Position numbers and translations under genes: made by a program. A stretch of 64,000 nucleotides of DNA from Chryseobacterium sp. 3008163 (lineage in GTDB: Bacteria; Bacteroidota; Bacteroidia; Flavobacteriales; Weeksellaceae), in assembly GCF_003669035.1 (NCBI RefSeq), contig NZ_CP033070.1, positions 124,001 through 188,000 on the forward strand, written 5' to 3'. The notes beneath the pieces are model-generated. The model saw nothing but the letters and a program-made list of their open reading frames with translations. It was not told where the DNA came from and did no database searches. Positions 26,678-36,661 of this stretch are shown here, in pieces; position 1 is the first letter of the stretch; the number at the start of each line of letters is the position of its first letter.

Positions 26678-29143
26678 CTATTTAAGAATCACTTTAACAT
26701 TTTCACCTGAATAAGCTACCGTTTTCTGCTTACCATCCGGAAGAACAACAGTAAAATTTCTTTGCTCAATCATTCCGGTATATTTTCCTTTGCGGGCATC
26801 TATCGTAAGTGTATTTGATTTGTCATCCCAATGCATTGGTATTTCGGTATAGTCGCCTTTTTCGTAGTTATAATTGTCAAATTCATCTTCATACAATACA
26901 AAATCTGCATCTGAACCCGGATAAATTTTTAAAATTAAATTGTCCCATTTTTTCTCTGTCGCATATTGGACATCGGGACCAAAAGGGATGATGCTTCCAC
27001 CTTTTACATACAATGGAATACTTTGGATATTGACTTTTTTTTCGATTTCCTGTCCGCCTTTATATTTTGCATTGTTCCAGTAGTCATACCAAACAGAACC
27101 GGACGGAAGATAGACTTTGACGGTTTTATTTTGTGTAAAATCTACATTGGAAACTAAACCCTCTTTTTTGCTCTCCTCTTTTTTATTCCAACCTTCATTT
27201 TCATTGGTTTTTACTATTTTTTCAAGGGTATATTGGGCATTCAGTACAGGAGCGACGAGAAAAGATTTCCCAAACATATATTCGTTATTGATGTCCCAGA
27301 CTTTTTTATCTTCTGCAAAATCCATTGCAAGCGGTCGCATAAAGCTTGACTGATTTTTGGAAACATCCCACGAAACAGAATAGATGTAAGGCAATATACT
27401 GTAACGCAATCTGATGAATTTCTCTACGGCATCGTACACCATATCTCCTTTTTTTCCAAACTGGTAAATCTCTCTCGGTACATCGGCTCCGTGCGAACGC
27501 ATCATGGGCGTGAAGGTTCCGTATTGCAACCAACGAACATACAATTCTTGAAACATTGGATTTTTTGAACCCGAACTTTCATTCCAGCCTTTTTTATAAG
27601 TTCCGGCAAAGAATCCTCCGATGTCTGAGTTAAAATTTGGATTTCCGGTCAGGGTAAAATTAAGACCAGCCGGAACCTGATTGCGCAAGGATTCCCAGGA
27701 AGAATTAACATCTCCAGACCAAGTATTCGCACCATATCGTTGCTGACCAGCGAAAGCAGATCTTGTTAAAATAAAAACTCTTTTGTCACTTGTCACAGCA
27801 CGCTGATGGTCGTAGACACCACCAACAGCCATCAAAGGATACGCATTTCTTACTTTTCTGAATGAACCGAGATAGGTTTTTGTATCTAAATCTTCTGGTT
27901 TTTGGCTAAGATGGTCAGGTTCTGTAGAATCCATCCACCAAGTATCTACGCCAAGACTGAAAACGCCTTTGTTCAGATATTTCCAGTAAATATCCCTTGC
28001 TTCGGGATTGTAGGCATCGTAAACACGCACACCGGAAGGATAATTCATATCGGGAGGCCAAACTTCCCGACCAGATTCCGGCCACGTTTTGAAATTGAAA
28101 AGCATTCCTTTTGTGTCCATTTCGCGATATTGCTTGGTCATCGGTCCGAATGACGACCAGATGGAAACAGACAAATGCGCATTCATTCCGTGGATATCAT
28201 TAATCATTTTTTTTGCATCAGGAAAATCCGGACTGATAAAATCCATTGCATTCCATTGGTAATTATTTCCCCAATATTGCCAATCCTGAATGATTCCGTC
28301 CAAAGGAACTTTCAAATCACGGTATTTTTTGACCACATCTACAATTTCATTCTGACTTTTATACCGTTCTTTGCTTTGCCAGAAACCGTAAGTCCATAAA
28401 GGAAACATCGGAACATTTCCGGTAAGGTCACGCATTGCAGCAACTACTCCATCAGCATTTCCACCATACATAAAATAGTAATCCACGCCTTCTCCAACTT
28501 CGGAGGCGAATGACGTTTTCTGAGTATTATCGGTAAATTGAGTCGGAGAATAATTGTCCCAAAAAACGCCGTAACCTTTTACAGATTGGAAAAAAGGCGC
28601 AAAATCCCAGGTATTGTTCTGAACCATTCTGATGTCCTGATTCCGCTGAGATAATTTTCCGTTTTGAAGGATTCCCAAACCGTAAATCGGCTCTTCTTTT
28701 TCCAACTGAAAAGATTGGGTTACAGAATAAGTTGGATTTCCGGCATCATTAAAAGGTTTAAAATCACTACTTTTTTCTTTCAGAAGTTCATTTCCTGATA
28801 AAGTATTGTAGACTATTTCTCCGTTTCTTGTGTTGATTGAAAGTTGTAAATTATTTGTTTTTATCAATAAAATATCTTTATTTTCTGTAATAGAGAATTT
28901 CGTTTTTTGTTCTTGCTTAATAACAGACAGGCTGTTTTTTACAAATGATTTTCCAGAAGGATATTTGATAATTCTCACCGTGTTTGGTCCGTAAAACTTC
29001 ACTTCCACATTCATTTTATCCGCAGAAAAACTCAAGCCTGAATCTGTTTTTTTATAAGATTGTGCGCTCACATTTTGCTCTATTCCCGATATAATGATCA
29101 TCGTGATAATGAAAGCATTTATGTTTATTTTTCTGAAATTCAT
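26678..29143 (-). CDS. Glycoside hydrolase family 31 (alpha-xylosidase/alpha-glucosidase-like)
   Basis: An 821-residue exported enzyme: signal peptide (ends NVSAQ, residue 28), N-terminal galactose-mutarotase-like beta-sandwich, TIM barrel (about 245-580) and C-terminal beta-domains. The nucleophile is D405 in GVDTWWMDSTEPD and the acid/base is D478 in NTWSGDVNSSW; LDGIIQDWQYWG and MRSHGADVPREI are further GH31 landmarks. The barrel motif WWMDSTEPD is that of the alpha-xylosidase-like branch, which would fit a xylan or xyloglucan role, but alpha-glucosidase activity is possible. It sits 35 bases after the esterase gene. The length is normal and all key residues are present. Confidence 0.9.
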   Translation of the reverse strand: MNFRKININAFIITMIIISGIEQNVSAQSYKKTDSGLSFSADKMNVEVKFYGPNTVRIIKYPSGKSFVKNSLSVIKQEQKTKFSITENKDILLIKTNNLQLSINTRNGEIVYNTLSGNELLKEKSSDFKPFNDAGNPTYSVTQSFQLEKEEPIYGLGILQNGKLSQRNQDIRMVQNNTWDFAPFFQSVKGYGVFWDNYSPTQFTDNTQKTSFASEVGEGVDYYFMYGGNADGVVAAMRDLTGNVPMFPLWTYGFWQSKERYKSQNEIVDVVKKYRDLKVPLDGIIQDWQYWGNNYQWNAMDFISPDFPDAKKMINDIHGMNAHLSVSIWSSFGPMTKQYREMDTKGMLFNFKTWPESGREVWPPDMNYPSGVRVYDAYNPEARDIYWKYLNKGVFSLGVDTWWMDSTEPDHLSQKPEDLDTKTYLGSFRKVRNAYPLMAVGGVYDHQRAVTSDKRVFILTRSAFAGQQRYGANTWSGDVNSSWESLRNQVPAGLNFTLTGNPNFNSDIGGFFAGTYKKGWNESSGSKNPMFQELYVRWLQYGTFTPMMRSHGADVPREIYQFGKKGDMVYDAVEKFIRLRYSILPYIYSVSWDVSKNQSSFMRPLAMDFAEDKKVWDINNEYMFGKSFLVAPVLNAQYTLEKIVKTNENEGWNKKEESKKEGLVSNVDFTQNKTVKVYLPSGSVWYDYWNNAKYKGGQEIEKKVNIQSIPLYVKGGSIIPFGPDVQYATEKKWDNLILKIYPGSDADFVLYEDEFDNYNYEKGDYTEIPMHWDDKSNTLTIDARKGKYTGMIEQRNFTVVLPDGKQKTVAYSGENVKVILK

Positions 29144-29178
29144 TTTTATGGTATTTATATTTTTATCAATTGTAATCG

Positions 29179-30057
<879 letters not shown>

Positions 30058-30062
30058 TTATT

Positions 30063-30075
30063 TGTATTTTTTACA
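30063..30075. promoter_or_regulatory. Possible third arabinose-type operator
   Basis: TGTAT-TTT-TTACA followed by CTT fits the TGTA-N5-TACACTT pattern of the sites at 11445 and 16313. It lies 12 bases before the esterase start. Unlike those two there is no TAnnTTTG box at the matching distance, and the site is T-rich, so the match could be chance. Confidence 0.35.
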
Positions 30076-30142
30076 CTTATTAATTTAGATAAAAAATAAT
30101 ATCTGGTAGATTTATTTTTTCTTTAATTATATTTTAAAATAT

Positions 30143-31762
30143 TTATTTTATGGTTGAAAAATCTTTAATTCTAAAAAAATCAACATCCACAAAACCTCCA
30201 ATACTTTTCGTTGCGTAATTGAAAATCGCAAATTTTGATCCCATAAAAAATCTTCTGTAATCGAAAATCATTTTGTAGTCTTTTGCCATTTCTGTCCAGT
30301 TTTTCTGGTCGGTGCTGTAAGAGAAATCCGCCAAATCTTTTCCAAGGTTAAAGTCAGCTTCAATACGGAGATAAATCTTATCAGATTTAATTTCAACTCG
30401 TTTTTTTTCTTCTTTTTTCACTCCGGTAATCGCTTTCGTTTTATTATCTAAACTGACTTGATTCGTTGAAAAAGTGAGAAACTTCTGATTACCTTCTTTT
30501 GAAATCGATAAAATCCCTGAATCTCCGTTGAATGAGCTGAATCCCGCAACATCGCCGTCTTTCATTCCTTTTAAATCCAAAGCAACTATCGCACTGGATT
30601 CTGTTCCTTCCATTCTTTGCGTTAAAGTATTCGGGGCGGCATAAATATTATCAACAATTCTATTGGTTTTCAGTCTAATAAATCCTTTTCTTTCGGATAA
30701 AGACCAAGCTTTATTCACTGGATTATGATTCCATTGCCATTGGATTTTTAGTTTTTTATCTGAAAATTCATCACTTTCCACGATGTTATTTTTCGGTTTA
30801 AACGGCGGAAGCGGAACTTCACCTTTTAAAGGAACTTTCCCATTGTCGCCCAAAACAGGCCAATCATTTTCCCATTTTACAGGAATCAAAATCGGGACGC
30901 GTCCTACTCCGCCTCTATCCTGGAAAATCAGTGAATACCAATTGCCGTTTTTATCATCAATCAAAGCACCTTGCCCGGCATAAGAAAATCCTAAAAAGTT
31001 GTCTTCCAAAATCACTTTTTTCTCGTAAGGTCCGGTTGCTTTATCGGCTCTGTAAACTTCCTGACGACGTTTTCCACCTCTTGGCCAGGAAATCATCATC
31101 ATATAATATTTTCCATCTTTTTTAATGATCTGATTGCCTTCCAGAAGTCCGGTTTCTGAAGAATCTTTTTCAAAAACCACCGTTCCTTCAGGATTTCCGA
31201 TAACTTCTTTAAAATCAGGACTTAATTCAAAAACTTTATTGGAAGTGAAAACATAACCCCTGTCGTCGTCGTCAAAAAGCAAAGAAGCATCGTGAAAATG
31301 TCGGGTTCTGGTAATCAGTTTCCAATTGCCGGTTTCCGGATTGTCTGTTACATAGAAATAAGATTTGAAAGGCTCGTCATTCGGGGAAAACAAAACGTAA
31401 TATTTCCCTTTGTGATAACGGATGGAAGATGCCCATTGACCACGACCATAGACCGTTCCGTCAAGCAAATCATATTTGGAATTGTCATTCAGAGTATTGA
31501 AAACATAGCTTGACATTTCCCAATGAACCAAATCTTTGGAGTGCATTACCGGAGCTCCCGGCATCAGGTGCATTGTAGTGCTTATCAAATAAAAATCATC
31601 GCCATTTCTGGTGACTGACAAATCCGGTGCATCTGCCCAAATGATAGGGTTGGTAAATGTCGTCGACTGCTGTTTCTGAGCAGGATTTACCTGAGCTGAA
31701 AGGAGATTCAGCCCGATAAATCCGTATAAAGAAACTATATAAAATGGTTTATTAATTTTCAA
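30143..31762 (-). CDS. Glycoside hydrolase family 43 with C-terminal beta-sandwich (beta-xylosidase-like)
   Basis: A 539-residue exported enzyme: signal peptide (ends LNLLSAQ, residue 24), GH43 propeller (about 35-330) and a C-terminal concanavalin-like sandwich (about 340-535) typical of xylosidase-type GH43. Catalytic residues are D47 in WADAPDLSV, the second Asp in RHFHDASLLFDDD, and the acid Glu in LLEGNQIIKK. The ISTTMHLMPGAPVMHSKDL segment is the form found in subfamilies acting on xylo-oligosaccharides or arabinose side chains. The C-terminus (GGFVDVDFFRIKDF) is complete, unlike that of the next GH43. It is separated from it by 216 bases of repeats. Confidence 0.9.
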   Translation of the reverse strand: MKINKPFYIVSLYGFIGLNLLSAQVNPAQKQQSTTFTNPIIWADAPDLSVTRNGDDFYLISTTMHLMPGAPVMHSKDLVHWEMSSYVFNTLNDNSKYDLLDGTVYGRGQWASSIRYHKGKYYVLFSPNDEPFKSYFYVTDNPETGNWKLITRTRHFHDASLLFDDDDRGYVFTSNKVFELSPDFKEVIGNPEGTVVFEKDSSETGLLEGNQIIKKDGKYYMMMISWPRGGKRRQEVYRADKATGPYEKKVILEDNFLGFSYAGQGALIDDKNGNWYSLIFQDRGGVGRVPILIPVKWENDWPVLGDNGKVPLKGEVPLPPFKPKNNIVESDEFSDKKLKIQWQWNHNPVNKAWSLSERKGFIRLKTNRIVDNIYAAPNTLTQRMEGTESSAIVALDLKGMKDGDVAGFSSFNGDSGILSISKEGNQKFLTFSTNQVSLDNKTKAITGVKKEEKKRVEIKSDKIYLRIEADFNLGKDLADFSYSTDQKNWTEMAKDYKMIFDYRRFFMGSKFAIFNYATKSIGGFVDVDFFRIKDFSTIK

Positions 31763-31815
31763 AACTTTGGTATTTTGATTGTTGATTTAATTCTTTAATC
31801 CAATTTTAAAAGAAA

Positions 31816-31839
31816 CACTTCGACAAGTTCAGTGTGACA
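31816..31839. repeat. TTCGAC-type short palindromic repeat, copy 3
   Basis: CACTTCGACAAGTTCAGTG followed by TGACA, then TGCTAATACTAA. Complementary CACT/AGTG ends allow a hairpin. See 11334 and 13502. Confidence 0.8.
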
Positions 31840-31910
31840 TTGCTAATACTAACCGTTTTGCTTTAAGCTTCTCAAGCTCACCTGGCAAAACCTACATTTG
31901 TATATTAAGT

Positions 31911-31970
31911 TTTGGCTAAAGCCAATTTGGTTTTCCTTTTATTGAATGGGTTAAAGCCCATCCCTATTTA
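31911..31970. repeat. Double-hairpin GGCTAAAGCC / GGGTTAAAGCCC repeat
   Basis: Two adjacent stem-loops, TTGGC-TAAA-GCCAA (31912-31925) and ATGGG-TTAAAG-CCCAT (31946-31961), joined by a T-rich linker. The unit is of the kind seen as dispersed repeats in Chryseobacterium intergenic regions (from memory, not searched). It ends 8 bases before the stop of the upstream GH43 gene, whose C-terminus looks shortened. Confidence 0.7.
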
Positions 31971-31978
31971 TAATTTCT

Positions 31979-33697
31979 TTAATTTGGCATAATATCATTA
32001 GACGACGTGCTGTACAAACCAATCAAACTTCCTGTGAATCCACCTGCAACATCGGTTGAAAGAATATCTCCGGAAACCGGGCCTCCAAGATTTTTGAAGT
32101 TTTTACCATCTAAAGAGTAATTGAAATTAAGGTCATCTTTTTCACCAACAACTTGAAATTTGACAGTTTTTGAAAGTGAAATTTTTTCGCTGGCAATCAG
32201 TTTAGATTCTCCTTTTTCTGTTCTTTCCAAAACGATGTAAAAGTCTTTATCCTTTTTTGTAATCCCGAAAACATAATTGAATCTTTCGCTTTGGTAACAA
32301 GTAATTCCGGCTAATTCTTTTTCAGATTTCGGTTTGAAATCAAGCATTACAGAAGTTTTAAAATCTTCGTGCTGTAATCTGTGGAATAATGCCGAAATCG
32401 GAGCTAAAGCTTTGATATTGGCTTCAAAAGGAGTGACTTTTACGCCGTTTTTAACCGTTGTAATAAAATTTTCGCGAGGACCGCGCATTGCAATCCATCG
32501 ATAATCCAGATTTTTATCGGTCAGTTTATCGTTATAAGTAAAGTTTCCGTTCGGGAAAAACCCGTTTTGTCCGGTCTGATTTTTCACACCTTCCGGCAGT
32601 TTTAATTTTGGTTTCATCGGAACTAAACCGTTTTCAAAAACAGGATACTTTCCGCTCCAGTCTACGGGAAGAATGAAAGTTTCTCTTCCGTGGTTCACAC
32701 GTCCTTTTTCGTTGGGACGAATCGCCAAAAACACTCCGAAATATTTTCCGTCAGGAGTTTCCACCAAATCGGCGTGACCTGCCCAATCTACTTTATCTTT
32801 TCGGTCTTTCGGGAAATATCTTTGTGTCAAAATCGGATTGTTCTGTGCAGGAACAAATGGACCTTTTGGAGAATCTGACATAAAAATAACTTCGCTGTGA
32901 TTACCTCCAGTACCGCCTTCTGCACACATCAGAAAATATTTTCCGTTCTTTTTATAAATATGTGGACCTTCTATCCAAATCGGTTTTTGGGAAAGGTCAA
33001 CGCCTCCATTCACGATGATTTTATCTGAACCAGCAACAACTTGGTCTTTTTCCAAATCATAATCCCAGATTTTGATGACACGGTGACCATTGTATTGCTC
33101 AGTTCCTTTAGGCGGTGCATCGTTATGAACAATGTAAGCTTTACCATCATCATCGAAGAAAATGGCAGGGTCGATTCCGTCGAAATTCAGTTTCTGGACT
33201 TCGCTCCAACCTTTTGCAGGGTCTTTGGTTTTCACGACCATATTTCCTATTCCGCCAGCAATCTGGGTAGTAATCATATAAAAGGTGTCGTTGTTTTTAT
33301 TATACTTGATATCAGGAGCGTAAATTCCTGCGGAAACACCGCCTTTTTCAACTTTAAGCTGAGAAGGTCTGTCGAGAACGTGACCAACCTGCTTCCAGTT
33401 GACCAAATCTTTCGAAGTGAAAATAGGAACGCCTGGAAACATTGAAAAAGAAGAGTTTACGAGATAATAATTGTCTCCTTTTCTGGTAATACTCGGGTCT
33501 GGATAACAGCCCTGAAGAATCGGCGAATAAAATTCATTCTCTTTCAAAGGATTGTTTGTGTATATTTTATCATTTCCACGGTAGGAAAAGTCTGAGAAAG
33601 TCTGTGCTGAAATGCTGCTCACGGAAAGCAAAGCCGCCGCTGCAAGTACATTGGTTTTATTCCTAAAAAATGCCCAATTCATGATGTTCTGTTCCAT
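31979..33697 (-). CDS. Glycoside hydrolase family 43 beta-xylosidase-like, C-terminal strand apparently missing
   Basis: A 572-residue exported enzyme: signal peptide (ends SVSSISAQ, residue 32; a second Met at residue 6 is an alternative start), GH43 propeller and a C-terminal beta-sandwich of the xylosidase type (about 385-572). Catalytic residues are D67 in GCYPDPSI, D176 in FDGIDPAIFFDDDG and E243 in WIEGPHIYKK. The last residues are GSLIGLYSTSSNDIMPN; family members usually continue with a final strand containing a DxF/DWFEY-like motif, absent here in all frames. The stop is followed directly by the repeat at 31911-31970, which may have replaced the end. It lies 22 bases after exuT. Confidence 0.88.
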   Translation of the reverse strand: MEQNIMNWAFFRNKTNVLAAAALLSVSSISAQTFSDFSYRGNDKIYTNNPLKENEFYSPILQGCYPDPSITRKGDNYYLVNSSFSMFPGVPIFTSKDLVNWKQVGHVLDRPSQLKVEKGGVSAGIYAPDIKYNKNNDTFYMITTQIAGGIGNMVVKTKDPAKGWSEVQKLNFDGIDPAIFFDDDGKAYIVHNDAPPKGTEQYNGHRVIKIWDYDLEKDQVVAGSDKIIVNGGVDLSQKPIWIEGPHIYKKNGKYFLMCAEGGTGGNHSEVIFMSDSPKGPFVPAQNNPILTQRYFPKDRKDKVDWAGHADLVETPDGKYFGVFLAIRPNEKGRVNHGRETFILPVDWSGKYPVFENGLVPMKPKLKLPEGVKNQTGQNGFFPNGNFTYNDKLTDKNLDYRWIAMRGPRENFITTVKNGVKVTPFEANIKALAPISALFHRLQHEDFKTSVMLDFKPKSEKELAGITCYQSERFNYVFGITKKDKDFYIVLERTEKGESKLIASEKISLSKTVKFQVVGEKDDLNFNYSLDGKNFKNLGGPVSGDILSTDVAGGFTGSLIGLYSTSSNDIMPN

Positions 33698-33719
33698 ATT
33701 TTTTCTTTTTATGTGATAG

Positions 33720-35006
33720 TTATTTAATTATTATTTCTGTTTTTTTTCTGTTAATCAACCAGATAATTCCCCAAGCCGCAACGTAAGAAACGCCGGCAAT
33801 GAAAAATATGATGTTGTATCCACCGTTTATATTTCCTGATTTCTTGAAAGTATCTAATACGATTCCGATAAACAAAGGAAAAACAATTCCTGCTGCTGAA
33901 CCCAACATTCCACCAAATCCGATGACAGAACTTACATAATTGTTGGGTAATTTGTCGCCAACAGTTGTCATCAGATTGGCTCCCCATCCTTGATGAGCTG
34001 CGGTGGCGAAAGCAATAATGATGGTGATTAACCACATATTATCGACATATTTTGAGAACATTACCGGAACGACCATCAAAGCAAATAGCAACATTGTAAA
34101 ACTTCTGGCTCTTCCGATTGCCCAGCCTTTTTTAATTAAAAATGAAGAGAGATAACCGCCGCCGATGCTTCCAATCGTGGTTCCGCTGTAAATTATGATC
34201 AACGGAATGGAAGGTTTTGTCATATCCATTTTAAATACGTCTGAAAAATACGCAGGCAGCCAGAACATAAAGAAATACCAGATCGGGTCGGTCAGAATTT
34301 TTCCAATAGCAAAAGACCAGGTGACTTTGTATTTTAATATTTCGGACAACGGCACTTTAGATTGTTCCTGCGTTTTCCCACCCTGATCACTTTTGATGTA
34401 TTCTAATTCTTCCTGACTTAATTTTTTAGTCTTTTCCGGAATTGAATAGAATCTCCACCAAAGGACAATCCATATTAAACCGAGCGCTCCAATCCAGACG
34501 AATGTTTCCCGCCAACCATATTGCGCTAAAATAATCGGAACGAGAAGCGGTGCCAAAATAGCTCCAACTGTAGCTCCCGAATTGAAAATCCCTGTTGCCA
34601 AAGCTCTTTCTTTTTTAGGAAACCATTCTGCTACTGATTTTATTGCTGCGGGAAAATTTCCTGCTTCACTGATTCCGAGTGTGCTTCTTGCAATCAAAAA
34701 CCCAACGGTGCTTTTTACAAAACCGTGTCCAATAGAAGCGAGACTCCAAACAATCAGGGAAACGGCGTAACCTATTTTTGTGCCTACTCTGTCGATAAAC
34801 CTACCCATCGCAAGATATCCGATGGCGTAAGTTGTTGTAAACGCCATTACGATGTAGCTATAATCTTTTTCGTCCCAGCTGAACTCTTTTTCAAGAACAG
34901 GTTTCAGCAAACCCATCACCTGACGGTCGAGATAGTTGATCGTGGTAGCGAGAAAGACCAAAGACAGCATAAACCATCTGATGTTATGATTTTTAGGAGC
35001 CTGCAT
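33720..35006 (-). CDS. exuT: MFS hexuronate transporter
   Basis: A 428-residue inner-membrane protein of the anion:cation symporter branch of the major facilitator superfamily, with 12 hydrophobic segments. Typical ExuT-like stretches are ATTINYLDRQVMGLLKP at the start and TLGISEAGNFPAAIKSVAEWFPKKERALATG in the middle. It would bring glucuronate or galacturonate into the cytoplasm with protons. Its start codon abuts the stop of eda, and uxaC-kdgK-eda lie just upstream, so glucuronate released from xylan by GH115 is the likely cargo. Confidence 0.9.
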   Translation of the reverse strand: MQAPKNHNIRWFMLSLVFLATTINYLDRQVMGLLKPVLEKEFSWDEKDYSYIVMAFTTTYAIGYLAMGRFIDRVGTKIGYAVSLIVWSLASIGHGFVKSTVGFLIARSTLGISEAGNFPAAIKSVAEWFPKKERALATGIFNSGATVGAILAPLLVPIILAQYGWRETFVWIGALGLIWIVLWWRFYSIPEKTKKLSQEELEYIKSDQGGKTQEQSKVPLSEILKYKVTWSFAIGKILTDPIWYFFMFWLPAYFSDVFKMDMTKPSIPLIIIYSGTTIGSIGGGYLSSFLIKKGWAIGRARSFTMLLFALMVVPVMFSKYVDNMWLITIIIAFATAAHQGWGANLMTTVGDKLPNNYVSSVIGFGGMLGSAAGIVFPLFIGIVLDTFKKSGNINGGYNIIFFIAGVSYVAAWGIIWLINRKKTEIIIK

Positions 35007-35642
35007 TTAGTTTTGATTAAGTTGTTGCAATAAGTTCTGAACTTTCTCAGTCAGCTGTTCTGTAGTAAACTCTGTTTTGACAAGCGAACTTCCCAATCCG
35101 ACAGCGATTGCGCCACCTTTCAGCCATTCTGTAATATCTTCAACATCAGCATTGATTCCGCCGGTCGGCATAAAATTCATTCCAGGAAAAACGGGCTGAA
35201 TAGATTTGATATAATTTTTACCCAAAGCATCTGCCGGAAAAATCTTTACCAATCGAAGTCCGTTCTGATAAGCCAGATTAACATCAGAAGGCGTAAAACA
35301 ACCGGGAATCAAATTAATGTTTTTTGCGACAGAATGCTTTACAAGCTCTTCGTTGATAACTGGTGTAATGATGAAATCTGCTTCTGCATTGGCATAATCA
35401 TCCATTTCCTTTATATTTTTCACGGTTCCGATTCCTAATAAAAGTCCGGGAAATTCTGTGGCGGAGAATTCTTTCAACTTTGTGAAATTTTCTAATGCCT
35501 GAATGCCACGGTTGGTATATTCTATCACACGAATTCCTGCTTCGTACAAAGCTTTTACGGTATTTTTTGAAACCTCAAACGATTCATTGTAAAACAACGG
35601 AACGATTTTTTGGTCTTTTATTTTTTGTAATATTACACTCAT
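35007..35642 (-). CDS. eda: 2-keto-3-deoxy-6-phosphogluconate aldolase
   Basis: A 211-residue class I aldolase splitting KDPG into pyruvate and glyceraldehyde 3-phosphate, the last step of hexuronate breakdown. It carries GIRVIEYTNRG (catalytic Glu), LLGIGTVKN, IPGCFTPSDV, and the Schiff-base Lys in RLVKIFPADALG; MPTGGIN binds phosphate. Its ATG overlaps the TGA of kdgK (ATGA), which implies translational coupling. The size and motifs are standard. Confidence 0.94.
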   Translation of the reverse strand: MSVILQKIKDQKIVPLFYNESFEVSKNTVKALYEAGIRVIEYTNRGIQALENFTKLKEFSATEFPGLLLGIGTVKNIKEMDDYANAEADFIITPVINEELVKHSVAKNINLIPGCFTPSDVNLAYQNGLRLVKIFPADALGKNYIKSIQPVFPGMNFMPTGGINADVEDITEWLKGGAIAVGLGSSLVKTEFTTEQLTEKVQNLLQQLNQN

Positions 35643-36661
35643 AATTTTTCAATATTAATGCTGTTATTAATCGTATCGCCTTTTACAAAAAGCTTTTTGA
35701 AAGCGACTTTTGTAGCATCTTCTAGAATCTGTTGTGAAGAATTTCCTTTTAAAGTTCCGTGAATCAAAGCTGCCATAAAAGAATCGCCGCTGCCTACTCT
35801 TTCCTCAATTCTTTCTGATTGATATTGCTGCGAAACCAAAAGCTTATCATCTGCGAATAAAGTCGCAAAATAATTGACTTGTTCACCGCTCGTAAACCGG
35901 AATGTATTGGCAATCATTTCGACATTTGGATATATTTTCTGAATTTCCAAAGCAGATTTTCCCGCCTGTTTTAAGAGGTTTTTATCATTAAAATTTCCAT
36001 TTAATTGATACTCTATTGGAATGTCCAAAAATTGTTGAATCGACCAGATATTTCCCATCAGAACATTCACAAAAGGCATCAGATTTTTAATTTTATCTGA
36101 AGGATTTCTACCCTGCCAAAGTGCAGCACGGTAATTCAAATCTAGAGAAACGGTAATGTTTCTTGACCTAGCCTCTTTCATTAAATCCAAACATTTTTGA
36201 TACGCATTTTCACTCAAAGCCGGCGTAATAGTGCTTACATGAAGCCATTTTACTTCTGAAAAGATTTCATCAAAACTAAATGCTTCAAAATCCGACTGTG
36301 TGAAAACCGACGGAAAACGGTCGTAAACAACAGATGCGTTCTGCATATCTCCTTCCGAAGACAGATAAAAAGTTCCGATTCTGCCGTTGTTTTTCCCTGC
36401 AAGAATTTCGATTCCTTTATTTTTTAATTGAGATTCCAATTGATTTCCCAAAAAATTATCAGGCAAAGCTGAAAGGAGTTTTACCTGATTATTCCATTGT
36501 GCAAGCGCAGAAGCCACGTTGTATTCTGCACCACCAACGAAGATTTTCACAGACTGATTATTCAGCCAATTTCCTTCAAAATCTGGAGCGAAATGCAAAA
36601 GCAATTCCCCGAAACATAATATTTTATTGAGAAATGAATCTTGCATTGTATTAAATTTCAA
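35639..36661 (-). CDS. kdgK: 2-keto-3-deoxygluconate kinase
   Basis: A PfkB-family sugar kinase (340 residues) phosphorylating KDG to KDPG. Seen are ILCFGELLLHFAP at the start, GGAEYNVASALAQW, and the anion-hole/catalytic motif RVGSGDSFMAALIHG with its Asp. The first Met (36661) overlaps the uxaC stop by 11 bases; an in-frame Met at 36646 (MQDSFLNK) would leave a 4-base gap and is also credible. It sits between uxaC and eda, so the glucuronate pathway role is supported by both sequence and context. Confidence 0.93.
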   Translation of the reverse strand: MKFNTMQDSFLNKILCFGELLLHFAPDFEGNWLNNQSVKIFVGGAEYNVASALAQWNNQVKLLSALPDNFLGNQLESQLKNKGIEILAGKNNGRIGTFYLSSEGDMQNASVVYDRFPSVFTQSDFEAFSFDEIFSEVKWLHVSTITPALSENAYQKCLDLMKEARSRNITVSLDLNYRAALWQGRNPSDKIKNLMPFVNVLMGNIWSIQQFLDIPIEYQLNGNFNDKNLLKQAGKSALEIQKIYPNVEMIANTFRFTSGEQVNYFATLFADDKLLVSQQYQSERIEERVGSGDSFMAALIHGTLKGNSSQQILEDATKVAFKKLFVKGDTINNSINIEKL

